Source of the DNA: DASUGC01 sp035606665
GTDB lineage: Bacteria > Acidobacteriota > Vicinamibacteria > Vicinamibacterales > SCN-69-37
Assembly: GCA_035606665.1 (NCBI GenBank)
Contig: DATNEY010000021.1
Location: forward strand, 1 to 64,000
DNA: 64,000 nucleotides
Direction of reading: 5' to 3'
The notes beneath the pieces are model-generated. The model did no database searches. It was not told where the DNA came from and saw nothing but the letters and a program-made list of their open reading frames with translations. Below are positions 1 to 8,732 of the stretch, piece by piece; position 1 is the first letter of the stretch, and every line of letters begins with the position of its first letter. Made by a program: the position numbers and the translations under genes.

Positions 1-1668
1 AACCGCGAGCAGTTCTTCAACAAGTACCCGGAGCTGACCGAGCTTATCGCTGGAATGAGCGACGCCGATATCGATCGATTGAAGCGCGGCGGACACGACC
101 CGGTGAAGATCCACGCCGCCTACCACGCGGCGCTCAATCACCGCGGACGCCCCACGGTGGTGCTCGCCCAGACGAAAAAGGGCTACGGCATGGGGACCTG
201 GGGCCAGGGAAGAATGGGCACGCATCAGCAGAAGAAGCTCGACGACGTCGCGCTGCGCGAATTCCGCGACCGCTTCGCGCTGCCCATTTCCGACGACGAC
301 GTGGCGCAGCTTCGCTTCTTCCATCCGGGCCCCGACAGTCCGGAGATCCGGTACCTGGAGGCGCGTCGGCGCGAGCTCGGCGGATACTTGCCGACGCGTG
401 TCACGAAAGCCCCCGGCATCGCGGTGCCGGGTCTCGCGGCAGCGGAGAGAAACCAGTCCACCACGATGGTGTTCGTGCAGCTTCTCGCGCAGCTGCTCAA
501 GGACGAAACCATCGGGCCTCGCGTGGTCCCGATCGTGGCTGATGAGGCGCGCACCTTTGGCATGCAGACGCTCTTCCGGCAGTCGGGCATCTACTCCGCC
601 GTCGGCCAGCTCTACGAGCCCGAGGACCACGACGAGCTGCTCTACTACCGGGAGGCGAAGGACGGCCAGATTCTGGAAGAAGGCATCACCGAGGCAGGCT
701 CGATCTCGTCCTGGATCGCGGCCGGCACGGCCTACGCCACGCACGGCGTCAACACGATCCCGTTCTTCATCTTCTATTCGATGTTCGGGTTCCAGCGCGT
801 CGGCGACTTCATCTGGTCCGCGGCGGACTCACGCTGCCGGGGCTTCCTCCTGGGCGGCACGTCCGGCAGGACGACGCTGGCGGGCGAGGGGCTCCAGCAT
901 CAGGACGGCAACAGCCACACGCTCGCGCTGACGGTGCCGACCTGCCGCGCCTACGATCCGGGATACGCGTTCGAGCTCGCGGTGATCATCCGCGACGGCA
1001 TCAAGCGGATGTACGGCGATCAGGAGCAGACGTTCTACTACATCACTGTGATGAACGAGCAGTACGACATGCCCGCGATGCCCAAGGGCGCCGAAGAAGG
1101 CATCATCAAGGGCCTCTACAAGTTCAGGGAGGCGCAGTCGACCTCGCGCAGGGCCAGCGACTCGAAGACCCCGGTTCCGCGCGCGCAGCTCATCGGCAGT
1201 GGCTCCATCCTGAACGAAGTCGTGAAGGCGCAGGCGTTGCTCGCCAAGTACGGTGTCGCGGCGGACGTCTGGAGCGCGACGAGCTACAACGAGCTCTATC
1301 GCGACGCGCATGCTGCGGAGCGATGGAACCTCTGGCATCCGACGGAGCCGCGCAGGATTCCGTACGTCACACAGTGCCTCGCGGAGACCGAGGGTGTCGT
1401 CGTGGCGGCCTCGGACTACCTGAAGAGTCAGCCGGACATGATTTCGCGCTGGGTCGGCCGTCCGGTCGTGACGCTCGGCACGGATGGCTTCGGCCGCAGC
1501 GAAGACCGGCAGGCGCTGCGCGACTTCTTCGAGGTCGATGCGAAGCACGTCGCGGCCGCGACGCTTGCGGCGCTGCATCGCCAGGGCGACATCGACGCCA
1601 AGGCGGTCGCGCAGGCGTTCAAGGAGCTCGAGATCGACCCGGAGAAGAAGGATCCGGCGAAAGCTTAA
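1..1668 (+). CDS. aceE: pyruvate dehydrogenase E1 component, homodimeric type (5' end cut)
   Basis: The frame is open from base 1, so the gene begins upstream of the window; 555 codons remain of a family usually near 890 residues. The protein is the thiamine-diphosphate-dependent decarboxylase that converts pyruvate to CO2 and an acetyl group passed to the lipoyl arm of E2. The visible part starts after the TPP-binding GDG region (the KKGYGMG segment typical of AceE is present) and contains the pyrimidine-binding and C-terminal transketolase-like domains, including the EEGITEAGS stretch around the central glutamate. E2 starts 4 bases after the stop, and E3 follows, so this is a PDH operon. 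The long homodimeric form distinguishes it from the alpha2beta2 E1 type. Confidence is high. Confidence 0.95.
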   Translation, partial: NREQFFNKYPELTELIAGMSDADIDRLKRGGHDPVKIHAAYHAALNHRGRPTVVLAQTKKGYGMGTWGQGRMGTHQQKKLDDVALREFRDRFALPISDDDVAQLRFFHPGPDSPEIRYLEARRRELGGYLPTRVTKAPGIAVPGLAAAERNQSTTMVFVQLLAQLLKDETIGPRVVPIVADEARTFGMQTLFRQSGIYSAVGQLYEPEDHDELLYYREAKDGQILEEGITEAGSISSWIAAGTAYATHGVNTIPFFIFYSMFGFQRVGDFIWSAADSRCRGFLLGGTSGRTTLAGEGLQHQDGNSHTLALTVPTCRAYDPGYAFELAVIIRDGIKRMYGDQEQTFYYITVMNEQYDMPAMPKGAEEGIIKGLYKFREAQSTSRRASDSKTPVPRAQLIGSGSILNEVVKAQALLAKYGVAADVWSATSYNELYRDAHAAERWNLWHPTEPRRIPYVTQCLAETEGVVVAASDYLKSQPDMISRWVGRPVVTLGTDGFGRSEDRQALRDFFEVDAKHVAAATLAALHRQGDIDAKAVAQAFKELEIDPEKKDPAKA

Positions 1669-1672
1669 GTTC

Positions 1673-3010
1673 ATGCCAGCAGAACTCAAACTCCCCGAGT
1701 TGGGGGAGAACGTTGAAAAGGGTGACGTCGTCCGCGTGCTCGTGAAGGCCGGCGACGTGATCAAGAAGGATCAGCCCGTCGTCGAACTCGAGACGGACAA
1801 AGCCACGATCGAAGTGCCGAGCGATGTCGACGGCACGGTGACCGACGTGAAGGTCAAACCTGGCGATCGCGTCAAGGTGGGCCAGGTGATTCTCATGGTG
1901 GACGCTGCCGCGGCAGCGGCTGCGCCCAAAGAAGCGGCGAAACCCTCGGCAGTCGCGACGCCTCCGCCCGCCTCCGCTCCGTCAGCTCCGTCTCCCTCCG
2001 CGTCCTCCACGGCGCCGGCGCAGAGCAAGCCGGCCGCGGTGGTCGATATCGCCAGCGCCAGGCCGGCTCGAGTCGAGCCGGCGCAGATCGCGGGCACGCC
2101 GGCAGGCGCGAATGTCGCAGCGTCGCCTTCCGTGCGGCGCTACGCGCGCGAACTTGGCGTCGATCTGTCGCAGGTACCGGGCTCGGGTCCGGGCGGGCGG
2201 ATCGGCCAGGACGACGTGACGGCGTTCGTGAAGCGAGTCATGACGGGAACGGGTGGCGCCCCCCGGACCGGCGGCGCGGCGGTGGCGCACGCGCCGCTAC
2301 CCGACTTCTCGAAATGGGGTGCAGTCGACATCAAGCCGATGTCGAACATCCGCCGCAAGACGGCCGAGCACCTGAGCGTCGCCTGGCAGGCGCCGCACGT
2401 CACGCAGCATGACAAGGCGGATGTGACCGGCGTCGAGGAATTCAGGAAGCTCCACGGCGCCCGCGCGGAGAAGGACGGCGCCAAGCTCACCGTCACCGCC
2501 ATTGTCATCAAGATCGTCTCGCTTGCGATCGAAAAGTATCCGCAGTTCGCCTCGTCGGTGGACATGGCGAACGAACAGATCGTCTACAAGCAGTACTGTC
2601 ACATCGGCGTGGCGGTCGATACGCCGAACGGGCTGCTCGTGCCGGTCATTCGCGACGTCGATCAGAAGTCGATCTCGCAGATCGCGAAGGACTTGGCCGC
2701 GTTGTCACAGAAGGCGCGCGATCGGAAGCTCAGCCTCGACGAGATGTCGGGCGGCGTCATCTCGATCACGAATCTCGGCGGCATCGGTGGGACGTCGTTC
2801 ACGCCGATCGTGAACCAACCCGAAGTCGCGATCCTCGGCCTCTCACGCACGGCGATCGAACCGGTGTGGCAGGACGACAAGTTCGTGCCGCGGCCGATGC
2901 TGCCGCTCTCGCTGTCCTATGACCACCGCGTCATCGACGGCGCGGATGCCGCGCGGTTTCTGAGGTTCGTGGCCGACGCGCTCGAACAACCGTTGTCGAT
3001 TTATCTTTGA
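1673..3010 (+). CDS. aceF: dihydrolipoamide acetyltransferase, E2 of pyruvate dehydrogenase
   Basis: 445 residues. One N-terminal lipoyl domain (about 1-76) carries the lipoylation motif ETDKAT with Lys43. An Ala/Pro/Ser-rich flexible linker follows (about 80-165), then a peripheral subunit-binding domain (SPSVRRYARELGVDLSQV region), then the catalytic acyltransferase domain ending in DHRVIDG with the catalytic His418. It transfers acetyl from lipoyl-E2 to CoA. The ATG at 1673 lies 4 bases after the aceE stop and gives an exact lipoyl-domain N-terminus (MPAELKLPELGE); the frame is open further upstream but inside aceE. No clear Shine-Dalgarno is visible, so translational coupling to aceE is likely. 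Having one lipoyl domain rather than two or three is a minor difference from E. coli. Confidence 0.94.
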   Translation: MPAELKLPELGENVEKGDVVRVLVKAGDVIKKDQPVVELETDKATIEVPSDVDGTVTDVKVKPGDRVKVGQVILMVDAAAAAAAPKEAAKPSAVATPPPASAPSAPSPSASSTAPAQSKPAAVVDIASARPARVEPAQIAGTPAGANVAASPSVRRYARELGVDLSQVPGSGPGGRIGQDDVTAFVKRVMTGTGGAPRTGGAAVAHAPLPDFSKWGAVDIKPMSNIRRKTAEHLSVAWQAPHVTQHDKADVTGVEEFRKLHGARAEKDGAKLTVTAIVIKIVSLAIEKYPQFASSVDMANEQIVYKQYCHIGVAVDTPNGLLVPVIRDVDQKSISQIAKDLAALSQKARDRKLSLDEMSGGVISITNLGGIGGTSFTPIVNQPEVAILGLSRTAIEPVWQDDKFVPRPMLPLSLSYDHRVIDGADAARFLRFVADALEQPLSIYL

Positions 3011-3015
3011 CTTCG

Positions 3016-3172
3016 TCGGTTCAGGGTTCAGGGTGCCAGGTTCCGGGTTCGCTTGTCTGGTTCGAAGTTCCGGGTTGGCTCAAGGGACGCTGCCGGGGTG
3101 CAGAGTTCGCGCGCACCGAACCGCGAACCGATCGAGCGAACCCGGCACCCTGAACCTTGAACCCTGAACCGA
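3016..3172. repeat. imperfect inverted repeat of GGTTC-rich sequence between E2 and E3 genes
   Basis: Two 37-base arms, 3016-3052 and 3136-3172, are inverted copies. The outer 15 bases (TCGGTTCAGGGTTCA) match exactly, the inner 10 (CCGGGTTCGC) match, and the middle 12 differ. The left arm itself is built from short GGTTC(A/C)GGG units, and similar units continue into the 83-base centre. RNA from either strand could fold into a long hairpin. It splits the aceEF and lpdA genes and could attenuate or stabilise the mRNA, or be a REP/MITE-like element; no transposase is near. Confidence 0.7.
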
Positions 3173-3187
3173 CTCACACAAGGATCT

Positions 3188-4615
3188 ATGTCTACGTCAA
3201 CAACTCAACTCGTCGTAATCGGCGGCGGCCCGGGTGGATACGCCGCTGCGTTCTTCGCGGCCGACAGCGGCCTCAGCGTGACGCTCGTCGACATGGAGCC
3301 GAATCCGGGCGGCGTGTGTCTGTACCGCGGGTGCATCCCTTCGAAGGCGTTGCTGCACGTGGCCAAGGTCGCGAGCGAAGCGAAGCACGCGACGAACTGG
3401 GGGCTGACGTACTCGGAGCCGAAGATCGATCTCGACAAGCTTCGCAGCTTCAAGGACGGCGTCGTGTCCAAGCTCGTCGGTGGCCTGGGCCAGCTCGCGA
3501 AGCAGAGGAAGATCGCGTACATCCAGGGCAAGGCGGCGTTCGTCAGCACCGATACGGTGAAGATTGAGAAGACCGCAGGCGGCACCGAGGACGTGAAGTT
3601 CGAGCACGCGATCATCGCGACCGGCTCCTACCCGACGAAGATTCCCGGTCTGACCATCGACAGCGACAAAGTCATGGACTCGACGGGCGGCCTCGACCTG
3701 CCCGAGATTCCCGGGACCCTCCTCGTTGTCGGCGGCGGCTATATCGGCCTCGAGCTCGGCTCGGTCTACGCGGCGCTCGGCACGAAGGTCACCGTCGTCG
3801 AAATGACGGACGGCTTGCTGCCCGGCGCGGATCGAGATTTGGTCACGTACCTGGCGCGACGGCTCGAGACGACTCTCCACAAGATCCTGCTCAAGACACG
3901 CGTCACCGGCATGGAGGAGACGAAGAAGGGCATCAAGGTGCTCATGGAAGGCGAGGGCCTCGCTGACGCCGACAAGGGCCAGGTCTTCGATCGCGTTCTC
4001 GTCTCAATCGGCCGCCGGCCGAACTCCGCGGTGCCCGGCCTCGACAACACAGGCGTCAAGGTCAGCGACCGCGGCTTCATCACAGTGGACGCCGCCATGC
4101 GCACGAACGTGAAGAACATCTTTGCGATCGGTGACGTCGTTGGTGAGCCGATGCTCGCGCATAAGGCGTCACACGAAGCGCGTGTCGCTGTCGAAGCGAT
4201 CATGGGCCACAAGGTCGCGTTCGAGCCGCAGGCGATTCCGGCCGTCGTGTTCACCGATCCCGAAGTCGCGTGGTGCGGCCTGACGGAGACCGAGGCGAAG
4301 AAGCAGGGCAGGAAGGTCGAGATCGCCAAGTTCCCGATCGCGGCGCTCGGCCGCGCCCAGGCTATCGATCGCCCCGAAGGCATGACAAAGCTCGTCATCG
4401 ATCCCGAGACCGAGCGCATCCTCGGTGTCGGCATTGTCGCGGCCGGCGCAGGTGAGCTCATCGCCGAGGGCGTCCTGGCGGTCGAGATGGCCGCGCTCGC
4501 GAGCGACCTCAAGCTTTCGATTCATCCGCATCCGACGATGTCCGAGTCGATCATGGAGGCGGCTGAAGTATTCTTCGGCCACTCCACGCATGTATACCGG
4601 CCAAAGAAGAAGTAG
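3188..4615 (+). CDS. lpdA: dihydrolipoamide dehydrogenase, E3
   Basis: 475 residues, the usual length. It reoxidises dihydrolipoyl groups of E2 with NAD+ through FAD and a redox disulfide. The FAD dinucleotide-binding motif GGGPGGY is at 12-18, the active disulfide is Cys44/Cys49 in CLYRGCIPSK, the NAD-binding GGGYIGLE segment is central, and the C-terminal His448-Glu453 pair sits in HPHPTMSE (usually HAHPTLSE). An AAGGA Shine-Dalgarno lies just upstream of the ATG. It follows the E2 gene after a 177-base gap that holds an inverted repeat. It may also serve other 2-oxoacid dehydrogenases. Confidence 0.95.
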   Translation: MSTSTTQLVVIGGGPGGYAAAFFAADSGLSVTLVDMEPNPGGVCLYRGCIPSKALLHVAKVASEAKHATNWGLTYSEPKIDLDKLRSFKDGVVSKLVGGLGQLAKQRKIAYIQGKAAFVSTDTVKIEKTAGGTEDVKFEHAIIATGSYPTKIPGLTIDSDKVMDSTGGLDLPEIPGTLLVVGGGYIGLELGSVYAALGTKVTVVEMTDGLLPGADRDLVTYLARRLETTLHKILLKTRVTGMEETKKGIKVLMEGEGLADADKGQVFDRVLVSIGRRPNSAVPGLDNTGVKVSDRGFITVDAAMRTNVKNIFAIGDVVGEPMLAHKASHEARVAVEAIMGHKVAFEPQAIPAVVFTDPEVAWCGLTETEAKKQGRKVEIAKFPIAALGRAQAIDRPEGMTKLVIDPETERILGVGIVAAGAGELIAEGVLAVEMAALASDLKLSIHPHPTMSESIMEAAEVFFGHSTHVYRPKKK

Positions 4616-6773
4616 GGCACGCGGCGGCCGGTTCTTTGTTCTCTATCTCTTGATCGCGGCCGTGTACACGTGGCCGCTCCTGCGCGAGGCGAGGAGCAGG
4701 ATCGCGGCCGACCCCTTCGATCCCATCCTGAACGCGTCGATTCTCTGGTGGAATGCGACGGTCGTTCCCTTCACGGCGGGCTGGTGGAGCCCGCCGTTTT
4801 TCTTTCCGGCGGAGAACGTTGCCGCCTTCACCGAAAACCTGGCCGGCCTTGGTGTGGTCGCAACTCCCGTGTTCTGGATCACGGGACAGCCCATCCTGAC
4901 CTACAACCTCACGCTGTTCCTGGCGTGGCCGCTCTCGGCGCTCGCGGCATACCTACTGGCCTTTGAAGTGACCCGGCGCCGGGACGCCGCGTTCCTTGCG
5001 GGCTTGGCGTTTGCCTTTGCGCCGTACCGGCTGTCACAACTGGGACACCTCCAGGTGCTGTCGATCTACTGGCTGCCTCTGGCCCTGCTCGGCCTTCACA
5101 GATATCTTTCGACCGCGGGCAGCCGATGGCTCGTGCTCTTTGGCGTGGCTTGGCTCGCCCAGTCGCTGAGCAACGGCTACTACATGTTCTTTGGTGGTGT
5201 GCTGATCGGTTTGTGGATCGCGTACTTCTGCTCGCCGCGTGCCGCATGGCGCACGATCCCGGCGATTGTCCTGGCATGGATCGTCGCCAGCGTTCCCGTG
5301 GCGCTGATCATGTGGAAGTACCGTGTGGTTCACGAGCACTACGGTTTGACTCGGGGTCTGCAGGCCGCCATCGGTGGCAGCGCCCAGCCCGTGAATTGGT
5401 TCCAAACCGCGTTTCAGAATCGCTTCTGGTCGGCGCTGCTCCCCGACGGCGGCGGCGAGTTCAACCTGTTTCCGGGCGTCACGTGTCTCGCCATGGTGAC
5501 CGCGGCGGTTGCGATCTTCATTGGGCAGCGAACAGAGCGGGACGCAGGCCGGCGAAGGGCGATGCGGGTGTGCTCGGCGATGATCGCCTTTGCCGGAGTG
5601 GCCGTGCTCGTCACGATCGCCGCGGCCGGGCCGTTGCGATTCGGACTGCTGGGTGCAACCATCCGGCTCTCGAGTGTCGGACGTGCCGCCTCGATCACGG
5701 TGCTGGCAGTCTCGGCGCTGATAGTCGTCACGCCTGCGATCAGGGTCCGGCTGCGCGGCCGCAGCCCGTTCGCGTTCTATTGCGGCGCCTTGCTCGCGAT
5801 CGTCGTTCTCGCGTGCGGTCCGGAAATCAGGAGTGCCGGCGGCGTCCTCCTGGCCCCGGCGCCGTACGGCTGGCTGATGTCGGCGATCCCTGCACTCGAG
5901 TCATTGCGCATCGTCGCGCGATTCTGGATGGTGGGGACCCTTTGTCTCGCGATGGCAGCGGCGATCGGCTACGGCTGGGTTGCTGCGCGGCTGCGGACAG
6001 GTGGATGGGCGCTGGCTGTGCTGCTGACCGCAGGCGTGCTCGCCGATGCGTGGCCTCGAGCGATGCCGATGGCCCCGGCTCCGGTCGAGCGCCTCGCCCT
6101 CGAACGGCGGGACGATCCGGCCGCCATTCTGGAATTGCCGCTTGGTCCGATGTGGGACGCCGCGGCCACGTTCCGATCGATCGGGCACGGGCGCCGGGTC
6201 GTCAACGGCGTGAGCGGCTACGACCCTCCGCACTACGCGCCGCTGCAAGCCGGCCTTGTGGCACGTGATCCGACCGTACTCGCCGCGCTCGCGTCGTTCG
6301 GACCAATCGACGTGATTCTCGACAACACGCAGGATCCGGCCGGCGGGCTCGCGACTTATCTCGAAGCGAGCCCGCTCGTGTCCCGCGTGCGACAGGACGA
6401 AGCGCGGACTTTGTATCGACTCATGCGTGTTCGGTGGCCCACGCCTGGACCGGCGCTGTCTGCGGCCGGCACTGAGACGCTTGCCGGTGAAGTGACGATT
6501 GATCTGGGATCGACCCAGTCGATCTCCGGAGTCGAGATTGCGGCCCACCGCAACCTCAATGCTGTTCCCGAACAACTTGTGATCGAAACATCCAGCGATC
6601 GGATTACGTGGCGGTCCGCATGGAGCGGTTCCACACGCGGTGCGATCCTTCGAGCGGCGGCACTGAATCCCTCGGACCTGCGGGTCACGCTGAACTTCGA
6701 GACCACCGCGCGATTCGTACGGATGCGCGTCGCAGAACCCGGGCCTCAGGTGAGCGTTCTTGGCGTGAGATAA
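4590..6773 (+). CDS. polytopic membrane protein, GT-C-like, with C-terminal discoidin-like domain
   Basis: 727 residues. The ATG at 4590 overlaps the end of lpdA by 26 bases and is followed quickly by a first membrane segment (FFVLYLLIAAVYTWPLL). The first extracytoplasmic loop has an acidic DPFDPIL element reminiscent of GT-C fold glycosyltransferases and YfhO-type proteins. Many hydrophobic helices fill residues 10-490, followed by a soluble region and, at about 630-727, a beta-sandwich segment (EVTIDLGSTQSISGVEI...RFVRMRV) that resembles F5/8 type C domains. A role in transferring sugars from lipid carriers to cell-surface polymers is possible, but no substrate can be read from the sequence. 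Proteins with this layout are usually annotated hypothetical. Confidence 0.6.
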   Translation: MYTGQRRSRARGGRFFVLYLLIAAVYTWPLLREARSRIAADPFDPILNASILWWNATVVPFTAGWWSPPFFFPAENVAAFTENLAGLGVVATPVFWITGQPILTYNLTLFLAWPLSALAAYLLAFEVTRRRDAAFLAGLAFAFAPYRLSQLGHLQVLSIYWLPLALLGLHRYLSTAGSRWLVLFGVAWLAQSLSNGYYMFFGGVLIGLWIAYFCSPRAAWRTIPAIVLAWIVASVPVALIMWKYRVVHEHYGLTRGLQAAIGGSAQPVNWFQTAFQNRFWSALLPDGGGEFNLFPGVTCLAMVTAAVAIFIGQRTERDAGRRRAMRVCSAMIAFAGVAVLVTIAAAGPLRFGLLGATIRLSSVGRAASITVLAVSALIVVTPAIRVRLRGRSPFAFYCGALLAIVVLACGPEIRSAGGVLLAPAPYGWLMSAIPALESLRIVARFWMVGTLCLAMAAAIGYGWVAARLRTGGWALAVLLTAGVLADAWPRAMPMAPAPVERLALERRDDPAAILELPLGPMWDAAATFRSIGHGRRVVNGVSGYDPPHYAPLQAGLVARDPTVLAALASFGPIDVILDNTQDPAGGLATYLEASPLVSRVRQDEARTLYRLMRVRWPTPGPALSAAGTETLAGEVTIDLGSTQSISGVEIAAHRNLNAVPEQLVIETSSDRITWRSAWSGSTRGAILRAAALNPSDLRVTLNFETTARFVRMRVAEPGPQVSVLGVR

Positions 6774-6917
6774 GAGGGGATCGGAATCCGCTTCGCGGCT
6801 CCGAGCCACACATTCCTGTAATCCGGCCTCAGATAGCGCCGGCCAAGTATGCTGTTTCCGCCGGCTTTCCCGCTGCGATCGTGGCACGCAAGTTGGATCG
6901 ATCCGGGAGTTCTGCGG

Positions 6918-7784
6918 ATGTTGCGTAGCCTGTCGGCCCTGCTCGTCGTGGTGATGCTGCTTGGCGGTGCTGCTTGCGGCTCGACTCCGCCAACGGCGCC
7001 CACCCCAACGCCGACACCAGCGCCTGGCCCCTCGGTTGGGCCCCAGACGGCGGCCGCTCCGTCCATCACCGCACAACCGTCGGGCGTGACGATCACCGCC
7101 GGGGAGACCGCCGCGCTGTCGGTCACCGCTGCCGGTGATGGGCCGCTCAGCTATCAGTGGTACGCCGGTGCCGCCGGCACCACATCCGCACCCGTGAGTG
7201 GTGCGACGGGCTCGTCATTCACGACGCCCGCGCTGCAGTCCACCGAGAGTTACTGGGTTCGTGTTTCCAACAGCGCTGGGTCCGCGAACTCGACCGCGGC
7301 CGTTGTGACCGTGATGCCGGCGCCCGCGCCGCCTGGACCGCCGCCCTCGGGGCCCGATCCGGCTTGGGTGGCGTTCGAGGACGCCGTGCTCGCGCTGGTC
7401 AATCAGCAGCGCGCATCCGGCGCCGTCTGTGGTTCAACGACGTATCCGCCAGTGGCGGCCTTGACGATGAATCCGCAACTGCGGGCGGCGGCGCGAGGCC
7501 ACAGCCATGACATGGCGGTGCAGGGCTACTTCTCGCACACCAGCCTCGACGGCCGGACGTTCTCGCAGCGGATCCGCGATGCGGGCTACATGGCGTCGCC
7601 CATCGCCGAGAACATCGCGGCCGGCTACGCGACGCCCCAGTCCGTCATGGCTGGGTGGATGGCCAGCTCGGGCCACTGCTCCAACATCATGTCGGGCAGC
7701 TACAAATCGATCGGCATCGGATACGCGTACGTCGCGACGTCGCCGTACGGGCACTACTGGACGCAGGACTTCGGCGGTCAGTAG
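6918..7784 (+). CDS. secreted lipoprotein with Ig-like domain and CAP/SCP (YkwD-like) domain
   Basis: 288 residues. The ATG at 6918 is chosen because GGGAG lies 8 bases upstream and the N-terminus becomes a lipoprotein signal with lipobox LGGAAC (Cys20); an in-frame ATG at 6849 would add an unlikely extension. A Pro/Thr-rich linker leads to an Ig-like domain (about 45-132, with the SYQWY...SYWVRVSN pattern) and then a CAP domain (about 150-288) with the histidine-containing GHSHDM and FSHTSLDGRTF motifs, IAENIAAGY, and the C-terminal HYWTQDFGG. Bacterial CAP proteins are extracytoplasmic and of uncertain activity (sterol/lipid binding or peptidase-like). It is probably anchored to the outer membrane or periplasmic face. 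Confidence 0.8.
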   Translation: MLRSLSALLVVVMLLGGAACGSTPPTAPTPTPTPAPGPSVGPQTAAAPSITAQPSGVTITAGETAALSVTAAGDGPLSYQWYAGAAGTTSAPVSGATGSSFTTPALQSTESYWVRVSNSAGSANSTAAVVTVMPAPAPPGPPPSGPDPAWVAFEDAVLALVNQQRASGAVCGSTTYPPVAALTMNPQLRAAARGHSHDMAVQGYFSHTSLDGRTFSQRIRDAGYMASPIAENIAAGYATPQSVMAGWMASSGHCSNIMSGSYKSIGIGYAYVATSPYGHYWTQDFGGQ

Positions 7785-7787
7785 GAT
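7782..7787 (+). promoter_or_regulatory. candidate -10 element for leaderless gene at 7794
   Basis: TAGGAT followed by 6 bases and the GTG start at 7794, with no Shine-Dalgarno. The first three bases are the TAG stop codon of the CAP lipoprotein gene. Confidence 0.45.
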
Positions 7788-7793
7788 CGGTGC

Positions 7794-8732
7794 GTGATCG
7801 AACAGAGACAAGCCAGGGGTACGTTTCAGGTCAAACGAGCGGCAGTGGCGCCGGCATTCGACGCCGCCGGTCTTGGGCGGCACTCACTCGACAAGTCATT
7901 CACCGGCGATCTCGAAGCGGCCAGCCTCGGAGAAATGTTGAGCGCGGGCGGATCCGTGCCGGGATCGGCCGGGTACGTAGCGATCGAGCGAGTCACAGGT
8001 CAGCTCTTCGGCCGTCGCGGCAGCTTCGTTCTGATGCACACGGGCCTGATGAATCGCGGCGCGCCGAGCCTCAGTGTCACGGTCGTGCCGGATAGCGGCA
8101 CGGAGGCGCTGGCCGGTCTCTCAGGGTCGATGCGCATTGCGATCGAGAAGGGGCAGCACTCGTACGAATTCGATTGCGAGCTACCGAAGCACCTGACGAC
8201 CGACGAGTTGACAGCGGGTCTGGCCGCTATCGGAACGTCCCCGGCTGACGCAGGCGTCGTGGAGCTGATCGTGCGGCGCCCCCGCATGGGCGAACGCGAG
8301 ATCGTGCAGGAAGCCGAGCTCGACATGCAAACGGGGCTCGTCGGCGACAACTGGAAGGAGCGGGGCAGCGCCCGGACCGCCGACGGCACCGCTCATCCCG
8401 AGATGCAGATCAACATCATGAATTCCCGGGTGGTGAACCTGATTGCGACGGGGCGGGATCGGTGGCCGCTTGCGGGCGATCAGTTCTTCGTCGATTTCGA
8501 TCTCAGCGCCGCCAATCTTCCGCCGGGCACGCGGTTGGCGTTCGGCACGGCCGTGCTCGAAGTGACCAGCGAGCCGCACACCGGGTGCGCGAAGTTCGTC
8601 GGCCGCTTTGGTCTGGATGCGATGAAGTTCGTGAACTCACCGGCCGGGCGTGCGCTGCAGTTGCGGGGCATCAACGCCAAGGTCGTCACGCCGGGCCGCG
8701 TCCGCGCCGGCGACGTGATCAGCAAAGCCTGA
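7794..8732 (+). CDS. DUF3224-MOSC fusion protein
   Basis: 312 residues from a GTG start 9 bases after the CAP gene. Residues about 5-130 match the DUF3224 pattern (GTFQVK, SLDKSFTGDLEA, GEMLS, GSAGYVAIERVTGQLFGR, GSFVLMHTG, VVPDSGT, LAGLSGSM, HSYEFDY-like end). Residues about 155-312 match a MOSC domain of the YiiM type (VELIVRRP, GLVGDNW, the conserved cysteine in HTGCAKF, AMKFVNSPAGRALQLRGI, V.AGDVI). MOSC domains carry sulfur for molybdenum cofactor enzymes or act as detoxifying sulfurases. DUF3224 is a small beta-barrel of unknown role, normally a stand-alone protein of about 130 residues, so the fusion is unusual. No signal peptide. Function unknown. Confidence 0.75.
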   Translation: MIEQRQARGTFQVKRAAVAPAFDAAGLGRHSLDKSFTGDLEAASLGEMLSAGGSVPGSAGYVAIERVTGQLFGRRGSFVLMHTGLMNRGAPSLSVTVVPDSGTEALAGLSGSMRIAIEKGQHSYEFDCELPKHLTTDELTAGLAAIGTSPADAGVVELIVRRPRMGEREIVQEAELDMQTGLVGDNWKERGSARTADGTAHPEMQINIMNSRVVNLIATGRDRWPLAGDQFFVDFDLSAANLPPGTRLAFGTAVLEVTSEPHTGCAKFVGRFGLDAMKFVNSPAGRALQLRGINAKVVTPGRVRAGDVISKA

